In this document: in pieces, positions 9,123-20,755 of the stretch
Layout: the number at the start of each line of letters is the position of its first letter
Numbering within the stretch: the first letter of the stretch is position 1
DNA from: Saprospiraceae bacterium
GTDB taxonomy: Bacteria; Bacteroidota; Bacteroidia; Chitinophagales; Saprospiraceae
Assembly: GCA_016715105.1 (NCBI GenBank)
Contig: JADKBO010000060.1
Coordinates: forward strand, 1 to 63,455
Direction: 5' to 3'
DNA: 63,455 nucleotides
Translations under genes and position numbers: made by a program
Notes under the pieces: generated by a model
What the model saw: the letters and a program-made list of their open reading frames with translations, nothing else
The model's database searches: none
What the model was told of the DNA's origin: nothing

Positions 9123-10128
9123 ATGAAAAGTCCAATCACAGGTACAGAAATGAAATTGACCAAAGAACGCAGGATTATGGATTTTAGAAAAGAAACATTT
9201 GAAATTATTTTTCATTATTTCAAATGTGAAGACACTGGAGAACAGTTTACCACCACATCATTAGACGAAGTGAATATGAATCAGGTTTATAACCAATACC
9301 GGGACAAATTCAATATACCGTTTCCTGATGAAATCATGCTCATTCGTGAAAAGTATGGCTTATCAGCTATAAAAATGTCAGAAATTTTAGGATTCGGTAT
9401 AAACAGCTACCGACAGTATGAAGCAGGTGAAATGCCGAGTGTGGCAAATGCAAAGCTTATTCAAATGGCAGACGACCCGAAGAAATTTATTGACATGGTA
9501 GAGTTGTGCGGTACATTAGATATAAAAAGTAAAGGCCAAATACATTCAAAAAGCCCAACAGTTAGCAGAAGAAAAGAAAAGAAATACTTTCAATTTGAAT
9601 TTCAAGGAATATTTATTGGGCAATCATTTAGCTGATATTTATACGGGTTACAGAAACCCAAATTTTGAAAAGTTTACGGAAATGGTCGTCTATTTTTCAG
9701 AAAAGGTATCCCCATTCAAAACCAAGATGAACAAACTTTTATTCTATTCGGATTTTTTAATGTTCAAACAAAGTTGTTTTTCCATAAGTGGAGTTAGGTA
9801 CAAGGCCATTGACATGGGTCCAGTTCCCAATAATTTTCAAAGTATATTTGAATATTTATCAAACCAAAATGAGATAGAAATTTGCACAACTGAATTTCAA
9901 GGAGGCTTCACAGGTGAACAATTTAAACCAAGAGAAAACCGAAAGTTTAAAACAGAGCTATTTGACGCAAATGAATTAGCCATTTTAGAAAAAGTAGCAA
10001 GTGTATTTAAAGATACAAGCACCAATGACATTATTAAATTAAGCCACTTAGAAGAGGCTTGGAAAAATAATGAAAAAGATAAAAGTGTAATCAGTTATGA
10101 ATATGCTTTTGATTTAAGTCTGATTTAA
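9123..10128 (+). pseudogene. MqsA-like HTH antitoxin with C-terminal Panacea (DUF4065/SocA-like) domain, frameshifted
   Basis: Residues 1-50 resemble the YgiT/MqsA zinc domain, but the CxxC ligands are replaced (SPITGTEM, CEDTGEQF). An Xre-type helix-turn-helix follows (IREKYGLSAIKMSEILGFGI). One extra base near 9540 shifts the frame; the continuation (KYIQKAQQLAEEKK, then KMNKLLFYSDFLMFKQ and KAIDMGPVPNNFQSIFEYL) is a Panacea domain reaching 10128. Joined, the protein is about 335 residues. Panacea is a promiscuous antitoxin domain that neutralises unrelated toxins. If the indel is real, the cell would have DNA-binding without full neutralisation beside an intact toxin, which makes a sequencing error plausible. 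Confidence 0.8.
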
Positions 10129-10364
10129 ATTTGCAGTAAGAATATGGGCAAAATCCGTTTGTTTTATAAGTTACTCACCGAGAAGATCTATTCCTCTAAG
10201 ATTAAATAAACCAGGATACGAAACCGTAAAATTATTCAGAACAAACCCAAGCTATAAAATACCTGAAAAAGAAATCGTTTAGTTGAGGAAAATATTGGAA
10301 ATATATTGATCAATCCATAATGGACATTTTTTTGGAAAGTCTAGCCATAAGTTCTGATAAGTAA
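10129..10364. other. Intergenic, degenerate
   Basis: Short peptide-like pieces (MGKIRLFYKLLTEKIYSSK from 10144; YETVKLFRTNPSYKIPEKE) suggest a lost gene, but no family is recognisable. Confidence 0.3.
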
Positions 10365-10500
10365 ACCCTTCCCTAAATAAATTTCATACACTTCATATAT
10401 AAGATAAGTTTCTTCCTTTATATTTGAAAAGGCAAGTACCTAGATGTATGGCCAATTCGTATTTAAACGTTTAAAAACCAAAGTTTAAAAGAATATATTA
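10365..10500 (+). repeat. Promoter-leader repeat family A, diverged copy 1
   Basis: This stretch resembles 13248-13487 and 28637-28878: a CTAAATAAATTT-like start, TTCCTTTATATTTG, and a TAAACGTTTAAAAA core. The TATATTTG box (10429-10436) could drive the methyltransferase at 10553. It is shorter and more diverged than the other two copies. Confidence 0.55.
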
Positions 10501-10552
10501 AACAAAAATAGCTACTGCCAACTCGGTGTGGCAAAAGGGGGAGAAAGTATAA

Positions 10553-11362
10553 ATGAACTTGGAAGAAAATTATATTGAGATAAACCGACAGTCTTGGAAC
10601 AACAGAACTGAAGCACACTTAAAATCGGAATTTTACGACCTTGACGGGTTTCTAAGCGGGAAAACCTCTTTAAATGAAATTGAATTAAACTTGCTTGGTG
10701 ACCTAAAAGGAAAAACAATTTTGCATTTACAATGTCATTTTGGACAAGACACAATTTCGTTGAGCAGACTTGGTGCAGACGTTACAGGCGTTGACTTATC
10801 AGACAAAGCAATTGATAGTGCAAAACAAATTGCAAAGGACACAAATTCAAATGCAAAGTTTATCTGTTGCGACATTTACGACTTACCAAACCATTTAAAC
10901 GAAAAATTTGATATTGTTTTTACAAGTTATGGAACAATTGGTTGGTTACCCAACCTGGACAAGTGGGCAAAAATTATTGCACAGTTTTTAAAGCCTAATG
11001 GAAAATTTGTATTTGTAGAGTTTCATCCTGTTGTTTGGATGTTTGACGACAACTTTGAAAAAATTGCTTACAGATATTTTAATTCAGGTGCCATTATAGA
11101 AACAGAAAATGGAACTTACGCAGACAAAAAAGCTGACATTACGCAATCATATGTAATGTGGAATCACGGTATAAGTGAAGTAATAAATAATTTAATCGGT
11201 AATGGGCTTGAAATTAATGCTCTTGACGAATTTGACTATTCACCTTACAATTGCTTCAGCAAAACCATAGAGTTTGAACCGAAGAAATTTAGAATTAAAC
11301 ATTTGGGCAACAAAATACCGATGGTATATGCAGTGACAGCTACAAAGAAAAACAAGAGCTAA
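10553..11362 (+). CDS. Class I SAM-dependent methyltransferase
   Basis: The 269-residue protein is intact. Motif I is partly atypical (KTILHLQCHFGQDTISLSRL), followed by the acidic loop GADVTGVDLSDKAID and then FDIVFTSYG and LKPNGKFVFVEFHP, the normal order for a Rossmann methyltransferase of the Methyltransf_11/25 type. The substrate is unknown. Its stop codon is embedded in the first arm of a junction element (11358-11444), and a promoter-leader repeat lies upstream, so it looks like a single-gene module. Confidence 0.85.
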   Translation: MNLEENYIEINRQSWNNRTEAHLKSEFYDLDGFLSGKTSLNEIELNLLGDLKGKTILHLQCHFGQDTISLSRLGADVTGVDLSDKAIDSAKQIAKDTNSNAKFICCDIYDLPNHLNEKFDIVFTSYGTIGWLPNLDKWAKIIAQFLKPNGKFVFVEFHPVVWMFDDNFEKIAYRYFNSGAIIETENGTYADKKADITQSYVMWNHGISEVINNLIGNGLEINALDEFDYSPYNCFSKTIEFEPKKFRIKHLGNKIPMVYAVTATKKNKS

Positions 11363-11444
11363 CAGCCCTTGCGCAGGGCTTACTTTCTTCTATGAAAATA
11401 AAGTGCTAAAAATCCCCGCTTCGCAGAATGGCAAAACATTAATA
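11358..11444 (+). repeat. Junction element J1 after the methyltransferase
   Basis: It begins GCTAACAGCC on the stop codon, contains facing arms (GCCCTTGCGCAGGG and CCCCGCTTCGCAGAATGGC), and ends GGCAAAACATTA. The layout matches the longer elements at 26624, 41670, 46062 and 53943. Confidence 0.5.
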
Positions 11445-11461
11445 CACACATTTAGTCTGAA

Positions 11462-12652
11462 ATGAAAAAACAAATAACATTAATTTTTATATCCTTACCC
11501 TTTTTTAGTTGTGCAACTATAAAATATAAAAAGCAAGGTTTTGTCTTAAAAGAAGATTTTATCAATGAAGTTTCCTTTGATTACATAAATGACTTAATAT
11601 TTATTCCTGTAACCATTGATAACAAAAAAATACAATTTTTTATTCGATACAGGAGCTGAATTAAATATCTTCGACCCTTTAATAGTTGACAGCCTAAACC
11701 TGAAAAAATTAAAGAAAGGAACCATTTCAAATGGTAAAAATTCAAATAGTGGTATACAAAGAGTTGAAATAAATAACATTGAAATTGGAGGAGTTCAATT
11801 TTTTGAGACTGTTGGAATGGTATGGGATATGACTAAAGTTGCTAATTTGGTTGGCTGTGTAAAGATTGACGGCATTATTAGTAATAATTTAATGAGAAAA
11901 GCAATTTGGCAAATAGATTACAAGAATAAAAAATAAAAATTTCTGATAAATTTGCAAATTTCCATATTTCTGATAATGCTAAAAAAACAGTGATGCATTC
12001 AGGCAACTATGGGAATGTGTTTCTAAATGTCCAGATAAACGATAAAATTAAGAAATTCACATTTGACACTGGTTTTAATGGATTTATGCAGACTGGTGAT
12101 ACGGCATATTTAAGAAATAAAAGTTATATAACGACAATTGGATTAACTGGCGGAGATTATAGTGGCAAAAAAGAAGGAGAAACTTATTTCAGATATTTAG
12201 AATCTTTTGCGGTAAATAATCTTGAATTTAAAAGTCCTTCCTTATTTCTGATCAAGCCAAATAACTCGTCCATTTTAGGCAATGAATTTTATAAAAACTT
12301 CACACTTACCATTGATTGGAAAAATGATCTCTTACTTTTTGACACTCAAAAAGATATTGAATTTAAATCGCCCGATCTTTTTGAAATGTCACTTTACCCA
12401 GATTATGGTGAAAATGAAATTTTGATAAGTAGCATTAACAAAGAGAGTAGCTTGTTGGGGCAAATAAAACCACATACTAAAGTGCTCTACATAAACGATT
12501 ATGATGTTAGTTCATTTGGAAAAGATGAATTATGTGCCTTTTGGGAAAATGAATGGGTTAATATAAAGAAACTTGAAAAACTGAATTTAACTGTTGAAAC
12601 AGAAGGCAGTACAAAGAAGTTAATAGTTGAGAAAATAAAAAAAGTGTGGTAA
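11462..12652 (+). pseudogene. Retropepsin-like aspartyl protease lipoprotein, two frameshifts
   Basis: Three frames join into one ~396-residue protein. The start has a lipoprotein signal (LIFISLPFFSC). Two aspartyl-protease lobes follow, each with the catalytic DTG: FLFDTGAELNIFDP and FTFDTGFNGFMQTGD. A hydrophobic strand with the usual ILGNEF motif precedes a PDZ-like C-terminal part (LLGQIKPHTKVLYINDYDV). The breaks are homopolymer indels near 11640 (T-run) and 11930 (A-run). The family is common in Bacteroidota as envelope-anchored retropepsin-like proteases of unknown substrate. Confidence 0.75.
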
Positions 12653-12740
12653 CAGGCTCACATGATAATATCATCAAACGGTTTAAGGTAGTTTTTGTTA
12701 TTGTCTGAGCCCAAGAAATTATTCCAAAGTAGTGAAGGGG

Positions 12741-13074
12741 GTGCATTTCATCACCTCGTTTTAAATACCCCAGAGGGGTTAAATATAAACTGATCGGAAT
12801 ATGGATTGACCAGAATTGTTGAGCAGGAAAATTTATCAAGATCGAAAAGTGAAATCGAGGCATAGCCTGAGCTACGGCGAGATTGAACGATGAAGATATT
12901 GATAAATTTTGCATCAAGAAAATGGTCAAATCTATTTCCGATCAGTATGATAACCATGGATGAAGTCCATGGCGAGCAATGAAAAGAGCATAAGATTTTG
13001 GCAGGATTTTTGGCGAAGCTTCCAAAAATCATGACAAAATCCCAACTACAAATTTAAGAAGTGATGAAATGCAC
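12741..13074 (+). repeat. Nested-palindrome repeat, long copy (MITE-like)
   Basis: The ends are imperfect inverted repeats: GTGCATTTCATCAC on the left and GTGATGAAATGCAC on the right, extending inward about 23 bases. Inside are further facing arms (ACTGATCGGAA with TTCCGATCAGT near 12790 and 12935; ATTTTTGG with CCAAAAAT near 13010). A 173-bp version lies at 28178 in the same orientation but lacks about 160 bases of the middle. No transposase is encoded, so it would need to be moved in trans. Confidence 0.75.
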
Positions 13075-13247
13075 TGACACAAACATATATCAAGCGATTT
13101 AAGGCTTTGAATGAGTAACTATCAAAAACCCAAGTACTGTTCATTTAAAGGTCACCTTATCAGATGATTTTCAAGTTTCCAATATGTGAAATCAAAAGGT
13201 TTGGCCAATAAAAACACACTATAGTTTGTTTTAGCTAAGTAAGTCAA
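13075..13247. other. Spacer between repeat blocks
   Basis: The first ~60 bases are shared with the copy after 28350; the rest differs. I see no gene. Confidence 0.4.
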
Positions 13248-13487
13248 AATCTAAATAAAGCTTTTCAATAAATAAATTTAATACTTACCATATAAAAGAT
13301 GAGTATCTTCACTTATATTTGGAGAGTCGAGCTACAAGAAGTTTGGCAGAGCCGTTTTTATACGTATAGAAACGTTTAAAAACGAAAGTTTGATTGATGA
13401 TATTTAATAATTTATAAATATATATTTATTTAATAATCAATAGAATAAGAATTTGATACTTAAAAGGAGTTGCGTATATAAACGAGT
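13248..13487 (+). repeat. Promoter-leader repeat family A, copy 2
   Basis: About 240 bases closely match 28637-28878. It contains a -7 box TATATTTG (13314-13321), the palindrome AAACGTTT near 13370, an AT-rich tract, and ends GCGTATATAAACGAGTTAT. It lies just before the defence-island regulator. Confidence 0.75.
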
Positions 13488-13620
13488 TATCGCTCAGTGT
13501 AGAAAGCCAGCCGCACATTCAAGCACATTTGGTTTTTTGCCGACACGCATAGCCCAAACTAAAAAACCAAAAGAGCTTGAATTTTCCCAACGCACGGACG
13601 ACAGAAATAAAAATAAATCG

Positions 13621-13628
13621 TACTTTTG
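13621..13628 (+). promoter_or_regulatory. -7 box of the defence island
   Basis: TACTTTTG sits 28 bases before the ATG of the Xre regulator. No convincing -33 TTG is visible. Confidence 0.5.
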
Positions 13629-13656
13629 ACGAATTAGTCCAAACAATAACGACAAG

Positions 13657-13947
13657 ATGAATTCTTTTGGAGAATATTTACGAAACAGACGAGAACAACT
13701 GGGACTTCCTCTTAGAAAGGTTGCTGCCGAACTTGACATCGACACTTCTATTTTGAGCAAAATTGAGAGAAGCGAACGTGTGGCGACAAAGGAAATGTTA
13801 CCGACTCTAGCTAAGACTTTGGAAATACAAGAGAAAGAAATGGAAATTGAATTTATCAAAGCGTTCATTTTATCTGACTTAGGAGAATTGAAATTTTTAA
13901 AAAGCGGCTTGGAAGAAACGCTTAACACTATTAAAAGCCGCAAGTAA
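13657..13947 (+). CDS. Xre-family transcriptional regulator of the defence island
   Basis: The 96-residue protein has a single helix-turn-helix (residues ~5-60: LRNRREQLGLPLRKVAAELD, then SILSKIERSERVATKEMLP) and a short helical tail. Small Xre proteins of this kind commonly head restriction-modification and other defence operons and delay expression of the nuclease. The stop is two bases before the helicase start, so they are co-transcribed. Confidence 0.85.
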   Translation: MNSFGEYLRNRREQLGLPLRKVAAELDIDTSILSKIERSERVATKEMLPTLAKTLEIQEKEMEIEFIKAFILSDLGELKFLKSGLEETLNTIKSRK

Positions 13948-13949
13948 AT

Positions 13950-16900
13950 ATGAGTTTAGAAAATAAAATAGACCAAACAGACTTGACTTTCTTCACCAAT
14001 GAAGAAGGTCATACTTTATTAAGCAGGTTTAAATCAACACTTAAAGACACACAGCTTTTTGACGTATTGGTGGGCTATTTCAGAGCTAGTGGTTTTTATC
14101 AATTGTATGATGCGCTAGAACCTGTTGAGAAAATCAGAATTCTGGTTGGCTTAAGTATTGACAGAGAGTCTTACGATATGATGCAGTATCATCAGGAATT
14201 AGGAATGATTGATTTTGAATCGCATCAACGAACTAAAAAGAAATATCAGGCAAACCTAAAAGAAGAAATTGAAAACAGTGATGAAAACGACAATAGACTT
14301 GAAATAGGAATACGCAAGTTTATTGAGTTTTTAAAAGCCGATTGCCAAGACCCTGCAATGGACAAGGCATACAATGGAAACGGAAAGAAATTAGAAATAC
14401 GAGCATATCCATCTAAAAACATTCACGCCAAAGTTTATATCGGAAAATTCAAACCAGAAGACCGTGATTATGGATTTGTAATTACTGGTTCGAGTAACTT
14501 TTCTGAATCGGGTTTTGTCGCAAATCGTGAATTTAACGTTGAGTTACGAAGTAAAAGAGATGTTCTTTTTGCAGAAGACCAATTCAATACTCTTTGGAAA
14601 GAATCGGTTGATATTTCAGATGACTTTATAGATACCATCCAAAATAAAACTTGGTTGAACGACCAAATTCTGCCTTATGAACTATACTTAAAGCTGATTT
14701 ACGAATATCTGGAAGAAGATATCAATTTGGCTGATGAATTTGAGCCCTTCCTTCCAGATGGTTTTATGAAATTGAAATACCAAAATCAGGCAGCTATTCA
14801 GGCAAAGAAGATTTTGGAAACTTACAACGGTGTTTTTTCTTGGCAGACGTGGTTGGTTTGGGTAAAACCTTTATCACAGCTTTATTGCTGCAACAACTGC
14901 AAGGCAGAACACTGGTTATTTGCCCGCCTGTGTTAAAAGACTATTGGAAGGATTCTCTTTTTGATTTTGGCATCAGAAGTTTTGAAGTGGAGTCTTTGGG
15001 CAAGCTGGAACACATCATCAAAAAGGGCTTAGAACGATATGATTATATTGTAGTGGATGAAGCCCACCGTTTTAGAAATGAAGGAACTCAATCCTATGCC
15101 AATTTATTGGACATCTGCCGTGGCAAAAAAGTGATTTTGGTTACTGCAACACCATTGAACAATACCGTTGACGACATTTTTGCTCAATTAAAACTGTTCC
15201 AAGCTCCGAAAAACTCCACGATTCCCGGAATACCAAATCTTGAAAAATACTTTGCAGGTTTCAGAACCAAGTTGAACAAACTTGAAAAAAACGACCCTGA
15301 TTACAAGAAACTAATCAAAGAAGTTTCTGACGATATCCGAAACAGCATTCTTCGTTACGTGATGGTTCGTAGAACTCGTAAAGATGTAATGACCTATTTC
15401 AAACAGGATATGCAAATGCAAGGATTGACTTTCCCTGATTTAGACAATCCGCAAAAAATTGTTTACGAGTATGAAGGTGAATTGGAAGAAACATTTATTG
15501 AAACCATCAAAAAACTTGCTGAGTTTACATACGCCCGTTACACACCTTTGCTCTATTACATTGGAAACAAAACATTAAGTGAGTTTGAAAGACAACAGCA
15601 ACGAAACGTTGGTGGCTTTATGAAAGGTATTTTGGTGAAGCGTTTGGAAAGTAGTTTCCACGCATTTCGCCAAAGTGTTGACCGTTTCATTATCTCTTAT
15701 GAAAAGTTCATAGAGATGTACCACAACGGAACTGTTTACATCAGCAAAAAAGTAGATGTGTATGACTTGATCGAAAGTGACAATATTGAAAAACTGGAAG
15801 CTTTTGTGGAAGATGAAAAGGCACACAAATATGATTCAAAGGATTTCAGAAAAGAGTTTGTTACCAAACTGGAATTTGATTTAGAAATTCTGAAAGAGAT
15901 TAAAAAACTCTGGAAGAAAGTAGATACCGACCCAAAACTGGAACAGTTTATTCGTGACTTAAAAGAAACCAAAGCACTGAAAAGCAATAAACTGGTTGTA
16001 TTTACTGAATCAAAGGAAACTGGCGATTACATCTACGAAGCATTGATTGATGAATTCCCAGGTAAAGTAATGTTCTATTCGAGTACTGGTGGAAGGCATA
16101 CCGACAAAAAATTAACTTCTAATCATACCGTTTCAAGAGATTTGATAACAGCCAATTACGACCCGAATAGAAAAGGAAAAGAACAGGCAGATGATTTGAA
16201 AATCTTAATTGCCACAGATGTATTGGCAGAAGGTATCAACTTGCACCGTTCCAATGTGTTGGTCAATTACGATTTGCCTTGGAATCCAACTCGTGTTTTG
16301 CAAAGAGCAGGTCGTGTAAATCGTTTGGGAAGCAAGTTTCCAAGAGTGCATATTTTCAACTTCTTCCCTACTACACAATCAGATGAACATCTTGGGCTTG
16401 AAGTGAACATCACCAACAAAATCCAAATGTTTCACGACATTTTGGGAGAAGATGCCAAATACCTGAGTGATGGTGAAGAATTCGGAAGTCAGGAATTATT
16501 CAATACTTTGAATAGCAAAACCGCTTACACAGGAGAAGATGGCGAAGGCGATTCTGAATTGAAGTATCTGGAAATGATGCGAAAAATCAGAGACGAACAA
16601 CCCGACTTGTTTGAAAAAATCAAAAACCTGCCGAAAAAAGCACGTTCAGGTTTCAAAAAAGAAAAGTTGGATGCCGACCAATTGGTTACTTTTTTCCGAA
16701 TTGGGAAACTCAAAAAGTTCTACATCAATGAAAGCGGCAAATCTGGCGAGATTACCTTTTTTGATGCAGTGAAGGAATTGGAATGTAAGCCCGATACAAA
16801 ACGAGCTAACATTCCCAATGAGTACTATCATTTACTGCAAACCAACAAAACCCGTTTTGAACTGGACACTACTGTAGGAGATGAAGAAACCAAAGGTAGC

Positions 16901-17202
16901 GGTGGTCGCTCAAATGCCAAATACATTGAAAACCGACTGAAAGACAAGTCATTTAAAAATTTCAAAGGCTTTACGGATTCCAATGATGAGTTTATCAATG
17001 GCGTGAAAGAAATGTTGTCACAAGGAACTATTGCAAAGAAAACGGCACAGTTGATAAAAACGAATTGGAAAAAACCACTGACCCGCTTCAAGTGCTGCAT
17101 ATTTTGGAAAAACACATCCGCTTTGTGGCGATTGAAGGGGCAAAAAATGCCAAGAAGTTTCAAAAACGAGAAGTCATCCTTTCAGGATATATAACCAAGT
17201 AA
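13950..17202 (+). pseudogene. PLD-nuclease/SNF2 helicase fusion, two frameshifts
   Basis: Joined, this is about 1080 residues. The N-terminus is a phospholipase D-type nuclease domain with one HKD motif (HAKVYIGKF near residue 159, GSSNFSESGF near 180). An SNF2/RAD54-type helicase follows: VVGLGKTF (Walker A), VVDEAHRFRN, TATPLNN, then ATDVLAEGINL and QRAGRVNRLG. Indels lie in a T-run near 14838 and near 17030; the second shift restores an end at TAA 17200. The downstream methylase starts two bases later. Linked to an Eco57I-like methylase it probably forms the translocase/nuclease arm of a restriction-like system. DISARM also pairs an SNF2 helicase, a PLD protein and an adenine methylase, but its DrmA and DrmB are absent here. 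Confidence 0.85.
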
Positions 17203-17203
17203 T

Positions 17204-20200
17204 ATGGACAAGAAAACAGCACAAAACCTGATAGAAGATACATTCAATGATTCGTTTAGCGAAGAAAAGTTTATCCGCTTTTCTCAGGAGCTATTAAATG
17301 ATATTGATTTTTCTCACGGCAGAAATTGGTCAACTTTAATCTATGACGATTTTGAAGACAAAGTCTCAAAATATAAACGAGTTGGGCTTTACACGGATCC
17401 CGAAGGCAATGAATTAGAAGTTCTCATAATAGAAGTTCAGAAGATTCAAATGCTTGAAAGGGCAAGAACTTCAATGAGAAATTTTGTAATTAAGTGGCTA
17501 CAATCTGATAAAAACAAATCTAAGTCCAGAGATTATGCTCTTGTTGCTTTCTATTCAAAAGAAGATAACGGTATTGACTGGCGTTTTTCATTCATAAAGG
17601 TTGAGCAAACTTCCTTTATGGACGAACAAAAGGGCAAAGTAAAAACCAAGAAAGAATCTACCCCTGCCAAACGCTATTCCTTTTTGGTGGGCAAATACGA
17701 AAAAGCCCATACCGCCAAAAATCAGTTGTTGCCCTTGTTGCAAAACATAGCCAACAACCCTACCATAGATGAACTGGAAGCCGCCTTCAGCATAGAAAAG
17801 GTAACTGACGAATTCTTCAACCAATACAAAGACCTATACATCAAACTTTACGAGCATTTTGAAAACGACAAAAAAGTTAAAGCTGCAATTGATAAAGCTG
17901 AAATTGACAATACCCGATTTACAAAAAAGCTATTGGGGCAAATTGTATTCCTGTACTTTTTGCAGAAAAAAGGTTGGTTGGGTGTAGCTAAAAACGAACG
18001 CTGGGGAACGGGCAAAAAACGCTTTGTGCAGGAACTAAACGAACAAGCACAAAAGAAAAAGTCAATTTCTTTCAAAGACAAACTGCAATACCTTTTTTAT
18101 GAAGCCCTTGCCAAAGAGCGGGATAATGTAAACTCCTTTTACGAACGTTTTGATTGTCGAATCCCGTTTTTGAATGGTGGGTTGTTTGAAGCAGATTACA
18201 ACTGGCAGGAAGCCAATATTACTATACCTGAAAACTTGTTCCGCAACGAAGAAAAAAACAAATCGGGTGATGTTGGAACTGGTGTTTTGGATGTGTTCGA
18301 CCGCTACAACTTTACCATTAAGGAAGATGAACCGCTTGACAAGGAAGTAGCCGTTGACCCTGAAATGTTGGGGAAAGTATTTGAAAATATGCTCGACATT
18401 ACCGAGCGAAAAAGCAAAGGTGCTTTCTATACGCCAAGAGAAATTGTGCATTATATGTGTCAGGAAAGTTTGATTCATTATTTGGACAATGCTTTAAACA
18501 CCGGCACAAGTAGTTATCAGCCCTTGGTAGAACCAATTAACTTTTTGCGGAAGCACGATAAAAAGGCAACCTAAAATTGAATTTGAACACACGGACAATA
18601 TCCTCCAAAAAAGACATTGAAACCTTCATCCGTGAAGGGCATTTTGCCTTAGAAAATGACGAACGGGTAGCCACCAAAGGCGAAACCAAAACCTACAAAT
18701 ACCAACTGCCCGAAAGCATACGCCAAAATGCAGACCTGATAGACCAAAAACTAAGCGACATCCAAATTTGCGACCCTGCCATTGGTTCGGGTGCTTTCCC
18801 TATGGGTTTGCTGCACGAATTGGTAAATGCAATGTTGGTGTTGAAACCGCATCTGGGTTATGATTACCTGACAGAGAAATTAAAAGGCTTTGGCTTTACG
18901 CACAGAGAAAGCATCAGCGATAGCCGTTACATCTACCGCCTGAAACGCCACATCATACAAGAAAGCATTTACGGAGTGGATATTGACAGCTCTGCCATTG
19001 ACATAGCCCGTTTGCGTTTGTGGTTGAGCTTGGTTGTAGATGAAGACGACCTTGACCCAATTGAAACTTTGCCCAACTTGGATTACAAAATTGTTGCGGG
19101 TAATTCATTGATTGGTTTGCCTGATGGTGCAATGCAAAATTTGTAGTTAGAAGCCGAACTGGAAAAGCTCAAAGAAAAGTTCTACGACATTACAGACGAA
19201 ACCCAAAAGAAAGCCCTACGCCAAGAAATTAATACCAAAATACGGGAACTATTAGATTCTGCCGAGCAGTTTGCCGGCTACAAAATAGACTTTGACTTCA
19301 AACTCTTTTTCTCAGAAGTGTGGCGTGAAAAAGGTGGCTTTGATGTGGTGATTGGGAATCCCGCCTTAGGTTGCACTTCAAAAGTTGGATAACAATGCAA
19401 AATAAAAATCAATTTGATGAATCAAAGGATTCTGAAAACGGATACAAATCATTAAAACCTAACGGGAATGTTAATCTGATTACATCCAACAAATGGATAA
19501 ATGCTTCTTACGGTAAAAAAACAAGAAATTACTTCGCCAAAAAAACTGAATCCAAAACAACTCATTGACTTTGCTAAGGTTCGGATTTTCCAATGCCACT
19601 GTGTTTGTGAATATTTTGATGATTGAAAGAAGCAATGCAAATGGCAAAGAAGATGGCAGTAGCAATTGAAGGAAAAATTTACCTTCAATACCACCTTCAA
19701 AATTATTTTTTTTAGACAAAAGTTACCCTTTCTATAAAAAAGAAGAGGAAAATTGGTCTGTCAAAAAGAGTTTAGGATAAAAAGAATAGAAGATATAGGT
19801 CTAAGGTTAAAAGATTGGAAGGGAATAGAATTCAATGCTGGAATTAAAACTGCTTTTAACCCTGCTTACCATATCAATGAAGCAACTAAAGCTGAATTAA
19901 TCAAGTTGGATTCAAAAAATAAAGAAATTATAAAACCCTTACTTCGAGGAAAAGATATCAAAAGATGGCTATATGCTTATCAAAACTGGTATATGCTGAA
20001 TACGCATAACGGAATAAGAGAAATTGCTCTTGAACCAATAAATGTCAAAAGAGATTACCCTTCAATTTATAACTATTTAAATCAATGGAAAGAGGAACTT
20101 GTGGCAAGACAAGACAAAGGGGAACATTGGACTAATTTAAGAAATTGTGCTTTTTTAGATGAGTTTGAAAAGCAAAAAATTGTGTGGATTGAAATATCAG

Positions 20201-20745
20201 ACCGAGCAAACTATGCTTTAGATACTAAAGGCTTTTACCTGACTAATTCAGCTTATTTTCTATCTGGAGAAAACTTGAAATATTTAGTTTCTGTTCTCAA
20301 CTCTTCTGTTTCTGATTATTACTTTTTTCAAATAACAGCAAAAATTGCAGGTGGAAGAAAAAGATATACCAAACAATATGTTGAGCAAATTCCAATTCCA
20401 TTAATAACCAAACAAGAGCAATTACCCTACGAACAACTCGTGGACTATGTGATTCTTGCAAAGTCAAAAGCAGATGATATAGTGTTTAAGTTTTTTGAAT
20501 CCTTACTTGATGCCATTGTCTTCGAGCTTTACTTCCCTGAAGAAATCAAATCAGCAGGCAAAGAAATCCTAAAGCATTTGGGAGATTTAAAACCCATAAC
20601 CGATGATATGAGCGAAGAAGAAAAGCTCGCCATCATCCAAAGTGAGTTTGAGCGTTTGTATGACCCCAACCACCCTGTACGCTTTGCCATAGAAACGCTT
20701 GATAGTGTGGAGGAAGTGAGGATTATTAAGGAGGCGTTGAAGTAA
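17204..20745 (+). pseudogene. Eco57I-like adenine methylase with TaqI-like specificity domain, decayed
   Basis: The full gene would be about 1180 residues. In order: an N-terminal region of uncertain fold, a helical connector ending GAFYTPREIVHYMCQESL, the SAM motif DPAIGSGAFPMG (near 18774), YGVDIDSSAIDIARLRLW, and a TaqI-type specificity domain from ~19780 (YLTNSAYFLSGE, KRYTKQYVEQIPIP). It is broken by a frameshift near 18570, an in-frame TAG at 19144, scrambling at ~19355-19375 where GNPPY should be (reads GNPALG), and indels near 19550-19780. NPPY is the catalytic motif for adenine methylation, so this copy should be inactive unless the sequence is wrong. It sits tightly between the helicase and the deaminase-ATPase. 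Confidence 0.85.
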
Positions 20746-20755
20746 ATTGGTTGAT

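Noticed and set aside
12558..13032. Minus-strand frames over the nested palindrome
   Set aside because: Open frames arise from the palindromic repeat itself; they do not extend beyond it in the second copy.
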